DNA of 64,000 bases, taken from contig JAVXUO010001562.1 in NCBI GenBank assembly GCA_033065855.1, positions 186,001 to 250,000 on the forward strand, written 5' to 3'. The position numbers and the translations under genes are program-made. A model generated the notes under the pieces. It ran no database searches and was not told the origin of the DNA. It saw nothing but the letters and a program-made list of their open reading frames with translations. This document shows positions 10,998 to 22,739 of the stretch, in pieces. How positions within the stretch are numbered: the stretch's first letter is position 1; each line of letters starts with the position of its first letter. This DNA comes from Escallonia rubra (taxonomy: Eukaryota; Streptophyta; Magnoliopsida; Escalloniales; Escalloniaceae).

Positions 10998-13788
10998 TTA
11001 GGCTAATGATTCTGTAGACTTTAGAAACGTGTACTAGGGAGGTTACTTAATTGACGAGAGTACTTTAGAGAAAATCTTTATATTTTTAGTTGAACGTTAG
11101 GATAGCTTAGATATGTGAATTCATTCACGAAGGTATAACTGGTTTTGCTTTGACATCAGAGTGCGCATCGAAAGCATGATGGTCTTGGGTGTGATGCGTA
11201 AGTGCTTATATAATTGGCTACCCATTTTGGCTAAGTCAAAGCGGTATGTTTCGAAGGGTATTCGACGGTATCAATTTTGGTGACAGATTAATAAAAAGAG
11301 ATGGGCAACTTATTGCGTTCAAGTGATCACATGGTTTTGATAGTGAACTTTATAAACATAGCATTATTACAATTTTAATTTTGCCTTACACATTGAGTAT
11401 GGTCTTGGTAGTCAATAGAATACGACTAAGAAGACTGAGTTTGATGTTGTGTTCAGTAATCACGTGTTTGAAAGATTAAGAAGTGTGTGGTCACAGAATA
11501 TATGACTCAAGAATTTGAGGTTGGCAATAGGATGGGTAATGGATTAGGCTGAGAACGTGCCAATAATGTGGCAGCTTTAGTCACTAGTTAACCTCAATAG
11601 TCAGTGAAATGTTATAATGAGAGTATTGAGATGACTGTAATTGCGGCTTTCTATATGTATAGATTTCAAACATTTACATACTAGTATGAGGCTGGGAAGG
11701 TGATGAGCATGGAAGTTAGAACTGAGGGTTTAGATCTTATAGAGTAGATGTCTCATGTGATGAGGAAATTGCTTTGTATTCTGGTACACCTTCGACTCGA
11801 AGTTAAGCGTGTTATTTAGGCAGCATTTGAGTTCTGAGAGTTCTTTATAATAATTGAACTTTAAAGTTTTATTTTATTTATTTATTTGAACTTTACCCGT
11901 ATGTGGGTGATTTGATTAGATTGTCTAATTGTTTTAGCCGCTACATTGAATTTTTCTTCTGAAGGGGATTATTAAGAGCGTGAGATCTCTTTAATTGTGG
12001 TCTTATATAGACTTTTATTTTTATAGATTTAGATGCTCTGTCTATACGTGGTGTTACCAGTGATATGGTGGGTTAATATTTTATTTTAAGAACTTTGATA
12101 GCATCCACGAGTTCTAATGCAGGTGCGTATATGACAAGGTTAGCTCATGAGTACTTAGAGCTTAAGTAATGATTTGGCTGATTGAGTTCTGAAAACCTAA
12201 GTTGTAATCAAAATCCTATAATATAGAGAAACATTTGAAGTTGCTAAATTGAAATTTTGCGTGTTTGACAAATATTTTGGACAATTATATATAAAGTCAC
12301 GAGAACTTCTAATGTATGGGTGGAACAGGCTTAAGATGGTAAGGATAAATCTGATTATAGTTGGTGAAAATCTTAACTAAGGTTGTCGGATAACATGTAG
12401 CATGATAGTTAGATCGAGCTTTGTAAGCCTGTGGTCGGTACGTTAGAGTGTTGAGATTTTGGAAGTTTTTTTAATGTTATGTGATCTTTTGAAGTTCTAT
12501 AAGTGTTAGGGCGTAAATGATGACCTTAAAGTTTGAGCTTAGCATTAAGGTTTGAAATGGAAATTATGACATTTAATATCCGTTGGTGATACATTTTGGT
12601 ACGAAGGTTAGGCACTGCTCCACTATTATGCTATTTGTATGGGAGTTACGTAGCAAAAACTTAGTGCCTATACGTTGTAACTATTGTGAAATTCGAGGCC
12701 AAGTTTCTTTTAACTGGAGGGGAATGTAATGCCCCAGATCTCAAATTGGGTTTGCGGTGAATTTGTAATTACTTGAATATTAGTGACCATCGCTTGTTTG
12801 GTGAAATTGCATCGTTTAGCGACAATTAGCGATATAAATGGAGATAGGGTTGCATTATCGTGGAGGTTAAGTTAGATATATCTTTCAAGCACGCTGATTC
12901 ATTGAAAACCGATACATGATTTTCGGACCTCAGGTGTATCTATAATCTTTTTGCACACCCTTTGGATTGAACATTTAAAATTATTTTAGGTAAATATTGA
13001 CATATGTATTACATTAATGGAATATAGGCACATTAGCACTTGTTGTTCAAGTTAGGTGTGCTATGCTGAATCTTAAGTGATATGAGTCATGGGTTATTCC
13101 GCTGTTAAAAAACAAGTTGTGTCCAAATATATGGATATGAGGTAAGTCATTGGCTATCTTTAAGTTGATGTGCTCAATACAGTCATGTTTATTCTATAAG
13201 GTGTTTCCAGCTTATAGTGGATATGGCTAGGGTGACTAGAAAACTCACGAGTTTAATTTGTTCGGATAATTGTCATAATATAAGCAGTATCTGGTAGAAG
13301 TTGCCACAACTTTGTTGGTGTTGCAAAACCAAGAGGATATTGATAAAGGAGGTTTTGAAGTTCTAAGTATATTGGAAAGACAACTAAGTCTCAAACTTCA
13401 TAGCCATCCACCTTGAGGTTTTACGAATGTTAAAGCATAAGTGATAGTCGCATAGATCTGAACTAGTGATATGACTTGAATAGGAATTTTAACGTCTGAA
13501 TATTCGTGGGACATAACTTTTGGTGTGGAGTTTAGGCAGTGTACTGATTTTATTTGATTACTACTATAGTTACGTAGTGAAGTGTTGGACATTATCAATG
13601 GTGTGAAATTTGAAGATGACTTTTAATGGGAGAAGGATGTAATACCATGTTACCAAATTAAGATTAAGGTTGACTATTATAAATTTACTTGAACTTTAAC
13701 AACGGTTTAATAGTACAAATGGAGAAAAGGTAAATAGTAGGGATGGCGTATACAGTGTAGCAGAGCTTGTGATTTAAGAGTATTGATA
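10998..13788 (+). other. Element 1 interior, non-coding
   Basis: No open frame over 70 codons and no gag, protease or RT motif. Two stretches, about 12430-12730 and 13330-13640, are diverged copies of each other, each ending in a purine-rich run followed by TGTAATGCCCC (12725) or TGTAATACC (13638). These look like extra polypurine-tract/LTR-start junctions. Interior sequence near 12660-12740 is also similar to element 2 at 26970-27060, so the two elements share non-coding modules. Confidence 0.6.
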
Positions 13789-14404
13789 TTTGAGGCATTG
13801 TATGGACGGAGGTGCAGGACTCCATTATGCTGGGATGAGGTAGGAGAGAGACGGTTGTTGGGACCAGAGTTAGTACAGTTGACTACTCAAAAAGTTGATC
13901 TGATTCGAGAACGTCTCAAAGCAGCTCAAGATAGACATCGCAGTTAGACATCTCACTGTCCCCACGAACTAGAGTTTGTGGTAGGTGAACACATGTTTTT
14001 CAGAGTTTCACCTTGGAAGGGGGTGATGCGTTTCGGTAAGAAGGGCAAGCTTAGCCCTATGTTTGTTAGGCCATTCGAGATTTTGGAGAGGATTGGTCCC
14101 GTGGCTTTTAAAGTTGCATTGCCGCCGGAGCTTTCACACGTTCATAATGTTTTCCATGTTTCGAATATGAGGAAGTACGTTTATGATCCGACGCACATTG
14201 TGCAGTATGAGCGTTTATCAGTACATGAGGACTTTGCAAAAAATTGAGATTCTTGACCGTCATGATCAGGTGTTAAGGACGAAAGTCATTCCCTTATTTA
14301 AGGTTATATGGCAGAACCATGAAATTGAGGAGACTACTTGGGAATCTGAAGAATATATGCGACATACTTATCCGTCTCTTTTTTACACCTTATGTACATT
14401 TTGA
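13789..14404 (+). pseudogene. Gypsy integrase C-terminus with chromodomain-like tail
   Basis: Begins with the integrase core end ALYGRRCRTPLCWDE. It then has the C-terminal domain with GEHMFFRVSPWKG, GKLSPMFVRPFEIL and LSHVHNVFHVSNMRKY, conserved in plant Ty3/gypsy integrases. After a frameshift near 14240 the frame continues with VIWQNHEIEETTWESEEYM, a chromodomain-like end. A stop lies near 13946, before VVGEHMF. The catalytic DDE region, RT and protease are absent, so only this fragment of about 200 residues remains. It ends close to the polypurine tract, the normal position of the end of pol. Confidence 0.88.
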
Positions 14405-14428
14405 TTTCGAGGACGGAAGTTTTATTTA

Positions 14429-14438
14429 GGGGGGAGGA
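14429..14438 (+). other. Element 1 polypurine tract
   Basis: GGGGGGAGGA directly precedes the right LTR start TGCTAGACCCC, preceded by TTCGAGGACGGAAG. This is the usual layout before a gypsy 3' LTR. Confidence 0.85.
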
Positions 14439-17053
14439 TGCTAGACCCCTCATATTTAAATGCTTAAAAAAATTTGAGAGTTTAGGATGTAATGGGTATT
14501 TTGAAATTCTAATTGTTTTAGGAATATAAATATATATTTTTAGGTGTCTGATAGTTACGTACATTCATAGGAGCACACCAAAGTTCAGAAAACTCTCCAA
14601 AAAATTCCTAGGAAGAGCATTTTGAGAGTTTGATCATTACTTCGAGGTAAGAATTTATTTTCGGATATCGAATTGAGGTTTGTAGTTGGAATTCTTACAA
14701 ATTTTCGTTATTGTTGGATCCCTAATTATAACTTTTGGGTATATTGATTTTTAGGGAATTTGATTTAATTGAATTAGAAGATCAAAGTTTTGGATTGATT
14801 TGCACAATTGAAGGTAAGGGTTTATCGTTTTTGAATCATGGTTGGACCGATCATCTTATGATTGTGAGAATTGATTTCTTTTAGCATCTGGTCTATTTTT
14901 CCGTCTAGGTTAACAATAATCTCGTGCTTAAAGCTTGTAGCTCTTTTTCTTGTTAACGGACTGACTGGATTTCATTATTGTTGACCATTCACTATTACCT
15001 TTTTTTTTTGGTCGAAACTGAAAATGCATTATACTAAAACACCAAGTAGAACCTAAAGAGCACAAACAAATATTTGTCTCTAGAAACAGAGTACCCAAAA
15101 GTACAAACAAAAGGAGTACAAGCATAATCTTGACCCTGGAACATAAACCGGCCAACATGGCCTTGACAAAAAATGAAAAAGATAAGTATTACCATTGTTG
15201 GATTTACAAAATTCAGATCAAATGGTAACAGAGTGGAATAGTTGCAGCGAGGCATCAATTTCAAGGGCCGCTTGAAATGGCAATTTAGATTACTGCCACG
15301 GTTTTCTTCGGATCGAAGGGAGGTAGAGCGAAATCCCAAGGTCGGATCTGAAAGATCCGAAGCTCGAAGGGAGACGATATTCTCCATCTCGTCTAGATCC
15401 GTCCTCTTCCTGCCACAAATCCGCCATATCGGACCCGCGTCAGAGAAGTCAACCCAAAGTAACCGGATCGAAAGTTCGGCGACCATGACGGATCTGAAAA
15501 AAGCCTTTCAGATACGGGGATAGCGAGTGGGAGGGAGTAAGATTGTGACTGAAAGGCTCCCGATCCGTGGGTGGACCATTCACGAGTACCTTGTTAGTCG
15601 GCGTATCTAGAATTTTCATGACACATGACAGAAACCCTTTAATTGTTAACGTGTACATATATATTTGGTCAGCTTGGAATGTTAAATCAGAACCTCCTTT
15701 TTGCTTCTTGGAAACTGCCCGGTACTCCTCTCTGTTCATAGATCAAGCCGTAATTATGGCTGACCACTGGAAGCCTTTTATATTATTACTGACACGTGTT
15801 GTTTGACAATTTGGAGTTGTTTCTCATGTACTGAAATCATAAGTTGCTTTCTTTCTCCTTTTTCTTCTGCCAAGTCATTAAGACCTTTTGGCTATCTGCT
15901 TCCTTTATACTAATCAGATCAGATTCATTCTCTTCATTTATCTCACGTGGTGGGTCTTGTCTTGGTGGGTTGGCTTGTTTCCACTTGCACCATTAATAAA
16001 AATCAATCCAAGTAGTTGCTTGAAATCATGTACTGCACATCTATTTTTTTTTTACCGTGTCATTTACTTTACCAAAGGTTTCTTGTGGTGTGCACATTTG
16101 AATTACTTTAAGCTGAACTTGAATTCACTTATCTTTGATCGTCTATTGTCAAAATATCATAAACTTTTACTTAAATGTTTGGTCGTTATTCTTGCCACTT
16201 GACCTTATCTCACACTTGATTAGCACCTGACATGAGCTATATGTCTTTAGGTGAGTGTGATCGGTAGCGACGTTGTCTCAGTAAAATTTTGGTGTCTGAT
16301 CCATTTCTTGAACATGAATAATTATGTACTCCTATGAGCCACATCACAGTGTATGTGACTTTTCTGTTTTTGACTTACCCACGTGAATTGGAACGTGGGC
16401 TAGCTCAGTGGGATGAGCTAGAGATCGCGATCTTATTTTTCTGAACCTGGTTTCATGTGTCAGTGATGGCACGTGTGACCTTATTCTGAATGACTCTCTG
16501 ATATCTATCTCTGTACAAGGATGTATTTTTTATATTTTGAAATTCTGTCTTTGTGCCAAACTATATTTTGACACTTTAAAATTGTGCCTCGTATCTGTTC
16601 TGTTAAAGTTTTGTATCTGAAATTTCGTTCTTCAGTCATTTTTTTTGTATCCCCTTTTGGTTGGTCCGTTGAGTGACCTTACTGGGCATTTGGCTCACTT
16701 CCTTATTGTTTTTCTCTCAGGTGGTCAGTAAAAAGGGGATTGGATTGCAGGTGATTGAGAGCTAGCAATTTTATATCAGAGTCAGTATTAGTAGTTTAGT
16801 TTTGCATTTAGTTTGGTTATTTTTAGAAAGTACAATAGGAGGACCTATGTGGAATTGAAATTTATTTTGGAACTCTGTGTCGGAGTAATTTGGATTATAT
16901 AAATGCTTTAGGCTGCTGTGGTATTTATTGATGTATCTTTGGGATTAATTAGTACATGCTCTGAATGACCACTTAAGGAGAGTTTTTGATATTTTAAGGT
17001 TTTTATGACTTTGTTTATTTGATATCAACGCTCCAAAAATTCGGTGGGTTACA
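14439..17053 (+). repeat. Element 1, 3' LTR, enlarged by an insertion
   Basis: A 2,615-bp LTR that matches 9204-10983 at both ends. The excess is mainly a retroposon at 15002-15573, plus about 120 bp around it and smaller indels near 15800-15880 that the 5' LTR lacks. It ends GGTGGGTTACA, followed by CCGAT. Confidence 0.85.
15002..15573 (-). mobile_element. Truncated retroposon inside the element 1 LTR
   Basis: On the minus strand the segment ends in an A run (15002-15009 on the plus strand is T). It is flanked by GACCATTCACTATTACCTT (14983-15001) and GACCATTCACGAGTACCTT (15574-15592), a 19-bp target duplication with two differences. A long TSD and A tail are the marks of LINE-driven retroposition. 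Its body holds a 150-codon minus-strand frame with no domain I recognise. It could be a 5'-truncated LINE end or a retroposed transcript. Confidence 0.7.
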
Positions 17054-17364
17054 CCGATGACAATCATCCAATGAGCATGAGGTAGGAATAAATGTCCAAA
17101 AAAGGGCCATGCAATATATCTTTTGGCTAAATAATTAACCGGTGCAGAGGACTTTTTTATTGAAAAGAAATTAGTTAAACTATCAGATAAAATTAATGGA
17201 AGAGGGTGGCTGGTACCACTCTTAGTTAGAGCAGCAACTATAGGGGGAAGAGTAAGAGAAATGATTTTCTGACAAAATAAAAAAAACATGGTTAGACTGA
17301 GTACCTTGGTTGCCGCTGCCTAGAGAAAGATATTGGGGCCCCATGCGAGGGATGTTAGGGTCTT
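17054..17364 (-). other. Right flank of element 1, possibly more of LINE 1
   Basis: A minus-strand frame crosses from this flank into the LTR but shows no recognisable domain. If the CCAAT/CCGAT duplication is real, this sequence was once continuous with the LINE 1 piece ending at 9203. I could not confirm a shared reading frame. Confidence 0.3.
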
Positions 17365-17367
17365 TAA

Positions 17368-18151
17368 TAGCCTGTTTGCGAGTTTTTTTTAGGAGAGAAA
17401 TGGAAGGAAAAGAAAGGAAAGTGACTACTTTCCTCCCTTTTCTTTAGTTTGTGAGTTTTTTTAAAGAGAGAAAAGAAGAGAAAGGGGAGGAAAGTTTGGG
17501 CTTCTTTCGTCTCTAAATCTTTCCTCCCAAAATTGGGAAGAAACGGAGAGAAAGGAAACTCTCATAAGTAATATTTTAATAATGCCCATATTACCCTTGA
17601 GACAATGAAGACTAAATTTTGAATGACTTCTAGGTTTTGAGGTTTCTTATGGAAGTTTATCACTTTATTTACAATTAAGTGATTGTTTTAGATATTAGAG
17701 TTGACTCGTAACTGATTATTTTACTTTTGGTGTGACATTAATTAGATTTAGATGCTGGGATGCTTGCCGTAATCTCATGGCTATTTTTGTTTTTTACATG
17801 ATGAAATTAATCAACTATGTAAAGCTTATGACATTAGTATGATATGTATTTTGTATGATTTATCGATAACTAAATTATTTTACCAACAAAATCATGTTTT
17901 TTTTAGGATCATACATTCATAATCTTTGTTAGAATTATCACAATTTATTATAAGGGTATATACGTAATCATGTATCTTTTCTTTTATTTTCTACTGAACT
18001 CACAAACAAAAGAAAAGGATGATATTTTCTTTTCTCTCTCAAACTCACAAACAAGAGGAAGTATAATTGTCTTCCCTTCTCTTTTTTTCTCTTTCCTTCT
18101 CTTCATTTCTTTTCTTAATTTTCTCTCATCTCAAAACTCGCAAACATGCTA
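17368..18151. mobile_element. 784-bp TIR element (non-autonomous, TAA target site)
   Basis: Left end TAGCCTGTTTGCGAGTTTT and right end, read in reverse, TAGCATGTTTGCGAGTTTT: 18 of 19 identical. TAA flanks both sides (17365-17367 and 18152-18154). A 3-bp TAA/TTA duplication suits PIF/Harbinger elements, though the ends are not the canonical GGC. Subterminal regions are purine-rich on the left and pyrimidine-rich on the right, with repeated ACTCACAAAC and GAGAAAGG blocks that extend the inverted symmetry. No transposase is present. Confidence 0.72.
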
Positions 18152-18242
18152 TAAGAGTCCTGTCAGCTGTGGTGGTTGGCGGCATGCATATCTCCTCTTT
18201 GTTGACTTGCTGTATGATAGAGTCTTTTTTTTTGCCATCATT

Positions 18243-18257
18243 TGATGGGGGTAGCAG
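18243..18257. repeat. LINE 2 target-site duplication, 5' copy
   Basis: TGATGGGGGTAGCAG here and TGATGGGGTAGCAG at 33856-33869 differ by one G. They flank LINE 2, so they give its limits. Confidence 0.75.
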
Positions 18258-18403
18258 CCTCAAAGATTCGCACAGTTTCAAGACCATCCATTCCATTGCA
18301 ATGGTATCTACATGCATCTGATGCTCTGACTCCTCGTACATACAACTCGAGCATACAAAATCTGCTGCATCTGCAAACCATCGCACGCCTTCCTGTGTGC
18401 ACC

Positions 18404-19351
18404 ATGGGAGAAGCTACCATGATCACCGATCACCCGTTTTCAGGGATTATCGACCCGGGAGATCCCCCTCCATGTACAGAATCTGAAATCTCATGGGGAG
18501 ATGGAGAACGCAGTCCCAAGAAACTCAAGAACTCTATTATTGAAACCTCTAACCTATTGCTTCACACTCTCCCCTCTGGTCCAAACTTAATCCATGAAAT
18601 CTTTAAGCCAAAATCTTATCATGACGTCATCTCATCATCCCAACAAAGGGATATCCCCTTCGACATCCACACAGAGGAGGATGAATCATCGGATGATGAA
18701 ATAGAGGATAGGGATCCGGAATTGGACCCTGAATCCATCAATATGCCCAACGAAGACAACCCTTTAAAACCCAACATTGTTCTGTCCCCGACTCTCATTC
18801 GCAAAATTCGAAAAAAGTGGGAAAACTCTTTGATTATCAAACTTCTCGGGAAAACGATTGGATACAGAGCCATGATGACCAGAATACGTGCAATTTGGAG
18901 CCTACAGGGAGATTTTGAACTAATTGACTTGAATGGGGGCTTTTTTCTCATAAAGTTTGATTACACGGAGGATCACCACCTGGTTTCCCATGGTGGCCAT
19001 GGATAATCATGAACCATTACCTGACTGTGAGAAATTGGGAACATGATTTCAAGCCTTCTGAGGCTAAGGCCACCAAAACGGCAATTTGGGTCAGATTGCC
19101 GGAATTACCGATAGAGTATTACGAAGAAAAAGCCCTGGAAAAAATAGCAAAGAGATTTGGTACATCGCTGAAATTGGACCTCAATACTGCTACCTCTACC
19201 CGTGGCCGATATGCCAGAATATGTGTGGAAATGGATTTGAACCTACCTTTGATTCCATCCTTTACAATTAGAGGAAGAGAATACAAGGTGGAATACGAAT
19301 ATATCAACAATCTATGTTTCAACTGTGGATGTGTTGGCCATCGCCGGAAAA
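18404..19351 (+). pseudogene. LINE 2 ORF1, N-terminal part (DUF4283 and zinc knuckle start)
   Basis: The likely start is the ATG at 18404 in a good plant context (CACCATGGG), in the 254-codon frame. Acidic sequence follows (EEDESSDDEIEDRDPELDPE), then a DUF4283-type domain from about NSLIIKLLGKTIGYRAM through GGFFLIKFD. A stop near 19004 splits it from a second frame (19009-) with AIWVRLPELPIEYYEEKAL and the zinc knuckle start CFNCGCVGHRRK. ORF1 proteins bind the LINE RNA. The MITE begins three bases before the position of the last zinc-binding cysteine. Confidence 0.82.
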
Positions 19352-19955
19352 CAGTGGCGGAGCTACCACCTGACGGGAGGGGGCCATGGCATCCCCCCAA
19401 TTTTTTGGGATTTCTTTACTAATTTTCTATATAAATGATATTCATATTTAACATATATACAAAAATACCATTATATCATAAAAGTAATTAATTAGGGATT
19501 CAATTTTTTTTTACTCTTTATTCCATCGGCCGTCATAATCTTCTTCTTTCTCATTCATTTGCTTCATCTTCACTCTTTCAAATTTCAAATTTTTGGATTA
19601 CAAAAAAATACAAATGATCAAAGTTAATTCTTTTCTTTTTTCTTTTTAAGTTTGAATTATTGTAAAATGTTAACTTATACTACATGCACTATTGTACTCA
19701 TATAACTAATAATCATATTAATAATACATATACATAGTAAGCACTAAGCTTTATTCATGCAAGATTAGTATTTTGTTGTTGATTCACCTTATCAAGTTAA
19801 ACAAATCACTATGAATAGTAAATAAAAATAATTAGTAGTCAATTGATTCTTTATTATGCATTTAACGTATTCAAGGAGTTACGCTAATTATAATATGATA
19901 AAAAAAATTATGTCTTTTTTGCCCCCCTCGATTAGATTTTCTAGATCCGTCCCTG
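19352..19955. mobile_element. hAT-like MITE inserted in the LINE 2 zinc knuckle
   Basis: 604 bp, AT-rich, non-coding. The left end is CAGTGGCGGAGC and the right end, reversed, is CAGGGACGGATC; both ends then carry a run of G. The 8-bp flanks CCGGAAAA (19344-19351) and CGGGGAAA (19956-19963) agree at six positions, suiting an aged hAT target duplication. Removing the element and one flank brings the TGC for the last knuckle cysteine back into frame. Confidence 0.72.
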
Positions 19956-20981
19956 CGGGGAAATGTGCCCAAAAATCTTACGTTTGGGAACGAAATCTAC
20001 AGGCCCGGTTAACAGGAAAACAAGGGAAGGAGATGACGACAGCAACATGACTAGTAACGGTAAAAAAACTGGGGATATCCCCCAACGGTCAACTGATGTT
20101 ACAACTGATGAGGCCTTCGAACCCTAGATGATAGCTAAAAGAAGACCTAGGAAACCTATCCAGAACAAAAACCAGGGAACGAGTTACTACCTGAATCGTT
20201 TTTGAAGCCATCCAAAAGGGACCCACGGATAATGGAGGGAAAAACGGGAAAATATAGATAAGGACTAACCCTGTTGCAACAAAGCCAATGGAACCCGTGT
20301 CGCGGCCCAAGACACAAGCAAGGCAAATCACTGTTGAGACGAAGCAAGCTGCAAATAACGATTTGCACCCCCCCCCCCCTCAATAAGGCCCAGGAATCCA
20401 TCAGTGTCGATGCCCAATTAGAACCTACTGGAAACCCTATTCGCCGAAAATTCTGGCCCATAGCCCTTTCCACCTCCTATATGGATTTAGACGCGAATCC
20501 AACCGTTGAAATTAACCCTATTGATCTTGATCAGCTTGGCACCCCTTTGGCTGCCGCTTAATCTCACCTGTCACAAACCCAGTCCTTACCCTTCCTTCCC
20601 TCGCCCCCCAACATACCTATCCAAAACCCTGGAACCCTCATCCCAGAATCTAATCATCATGGAGTCGATGGAAGAGAATTCATCGAATGCCTGGACCATG
20701 GGGGCAACATCGCAGACATCAATTCACAGCCTTCGTCGCAACGTTATCGATTTGTGTCTCCCACAACTAGAAGAAGCCTGCCAACTAATTCTAGTCCACT
20801 GGACAAATGAGGAGGTAAGCTTCCAGATTCATCCTCACCTACATCAGCAAACCGTCAACGACATCGTACACAGAGTGTGCGTAGCGTTGATACGAAGCCA
20901 AATCCAAGAAGAAGCCCGAATCAAGCAGATTATGGCCATACCTGAGTTTTTCCCGCTCCCGTCATCCCCCTATTTTCATTA
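19956..20981 (+). pseudogene. LINE 2 ORF1 C-terminal part and inter-ORF region
   Basis: The zinc-knuckle frame continues from 19964 to a TAG at about 20127, giving a short basic, polar tail. After that, frames at 20274-20561 and 20506-20980 hold proline-rich, low-conservation sequence typical of the end of plant LINE ORF1, joined only by frameshifts. An 11-bp C run near 20370 is a plausible slippage site. The endonuclease of ORF2 begins at the end of this stretch. Confidence 0.6.
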
Positions 20982-22311
20982 TATGGATTTGTTGGTTTGG
21001 AATTGTAATGGAGCCTCCAAAAATAAGTTCAAGATGGACTTCAGAGAAATTGTTAGAAGATTTAGGCCTTGCGTTGTTGCGATTTTGGAACCCATCATCG
21101 GGTACGATCAAATGGGGACTTTTTCCATGACCTTGACTATAGCGCATCGTGTATTGTCAACCCGGATGGAAGGTCTGGTGGCATCTGGTTGCTGTGGGAT
21201 TCAACACAAGTCGCTCTTGCAATTATTCAAGCTTCAAATCAGGTTATACATGCTACAGTGTCGAGAAGAGATTATGCGGACTGGATCTTCTCAGCTGTTT
21301 ACGCAAGTCTGAACCCGGCAAAGCAAAAACATTTGTGGGAAAACTTAACAACTTTTGTAGCCAATAACCACATGCCTTGGATGCTTTGCGGAGACTTCAA
21401 CGACATCAGTGACTCAAATGAAAGAAAAGGCAAGGCAGATACGCTATAAGATGCCAGAATGAGGAGATTTCGGGACAACATTACTAAATGCAACTTGGTG
21501 GACCTTGGCTGCAACGGCCCCAAGCTTACTTGGACGGATGGTCAAAAAGGATTTGCAAACACTCATAAAAGACTTGATCAAGCCCTAGCGTGCCCGGACT
21601 AGTGCCTTCAATTTCCTGATGCTCAGGTGTACAACCTTCCCATAACTTCCTCTGACCATTGTCCTTTATTTATCAACTCTCCGTGTAAGTTCTCTACTCA
21701 CCGTTTTTATTATAGACCCTTCCGTGTTGAGGCTGCTTGGACGACTTATGAGGATTTCCAAAGAATCGTTCAGGAGGCCTGGAGCACGAACTTCTTGGAT
21801 TTGAACAAGGCTATTCTCACAATTTAGAATGCCTTGAAGCTGATCTTAGAAAGGATTACTTAAATATCCTTAACCAAGAACAACTGTTTTGGTTCCAGAA
21901 GTCAGTCCCTTGAATTTGGTGACCACAACGCCCGTTATTTTCATATCTTGACCATTATAAGAAGGAAAAAGAATACTATCAAAACCCTAAAGACTCCTGA
22001 GGGTAGATGGTTGACCAACCATTCTGAGATCACTAACCATATTTGTGACTACTTTAGATCCCTCTTCAATCCTGGGATTGACATCTTGGATAGGCACAGA
22101 ACCAACTCTGAGAATGTTAACTTCCCTAAATTAAGTGAGGATGATTCGAAGGGTCTTGGAATGCCTATATCGGATATTGAGATTAAGAAAGCATTTTTTT
22201 GATATCAAGGCCTTCAAAGCTCCTGGCCCTGATGGGCTAAATAGCCTATTTTTCCATAACTTCTGGGATACTGTGGGGCCTTCATGTTGTAATTTTGTTA
22301 AGGAATGTTAC
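20982..22311 (+). pseudogene. LINE 2 ORF2, endonuclease and start of RT
   Basis: ORF2 likely starts at the ATG at 20982: MDLLVWNCNGASKNKFK is the usual endonuclease N-terminus. Further motifs are GGIWLLWD (about 21175), FSAVYASLNP, the catalytic GDFND (about 21400), KRLDQAL and SDHCPL (about 21650). The RT follows with WFQKS, FHILTIIRRKKN and the core motif FKAPGPDGLN (about 22215). At least four frameshifts or stops break it (near 21120, 21450, 21825 and 22195). LTR element 2 interrupts it at 22312, inside the RT fingers. Confidence 0.85.
22307..22311. repeat. Element 2 target-site duplication, left copy (GTTAC)
   Basis: GTTAC directly precedes the TGTGATGCCCC start; an identical GTTAC follows the far end at 31260-31264. 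Confidence 0.9.
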
Positions 22312-22739
22312 TGTGATGCCCCGAACCTAGGTTTACGAGGTTATTATTATTAGCGACGATTGTTGTAAGTAAGACGAATTTAGACCTTATGTTAAGATCT
22401 TGCGAGCGATATTAATTGAATCTTTAGCCATGGTCGTTATGAGTTACGTTAATTGGAAATTTTTGGGGGCTATTGTTGAAGCGATACTATTGGATCTTTA
22501 GTATCAATTGTAGTGAGAAATATTATTTGTTGCATTTAGCAAAATATTTTAATAATGACATAAGTTATGAATAATAAAGTTTGTACAATAGATAAATTTA
22601 TGAAAGTGAGTGGGTTGCCTTAGATAATTTATAACTGATGAAGTTCTACTGTTATAATATGATTTGGTCTTAAATATTTATACATATTAAAGCATAAAGC
22701 AAAAAAAAAAAAGAACAGAAAATGAATAGAAAAGAGAGA

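Larger units (their letters stand above)
9204..17053 (+). mobile_element. Ty3/gypsy-related LTR retrotransposon, mostly non-coding (element 1)
   Basis: A 7,850-bp element with LTRs at 9204-10983 and 14439-17053. Both start TG and end ACA. It has a perfect TGGTATCAGAGC primer-binding site and a GGGGGGAGGA polypurine tract. The flanks CCAAT (9199-9203) and CCGAT (17054-17058) look like a 5-bp target duplication with one change. Only the last part of pol, the integrase C-terminus with a chromodomain-like tail, survives; the remaining 2.8 kb of interior has no coding signal and contains internal duplications. The element is non-autonomous. The LTRs differ by about 835 bp in length, largely because of a 572-bp retroposon in the right one. 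Confidence 0.88.
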
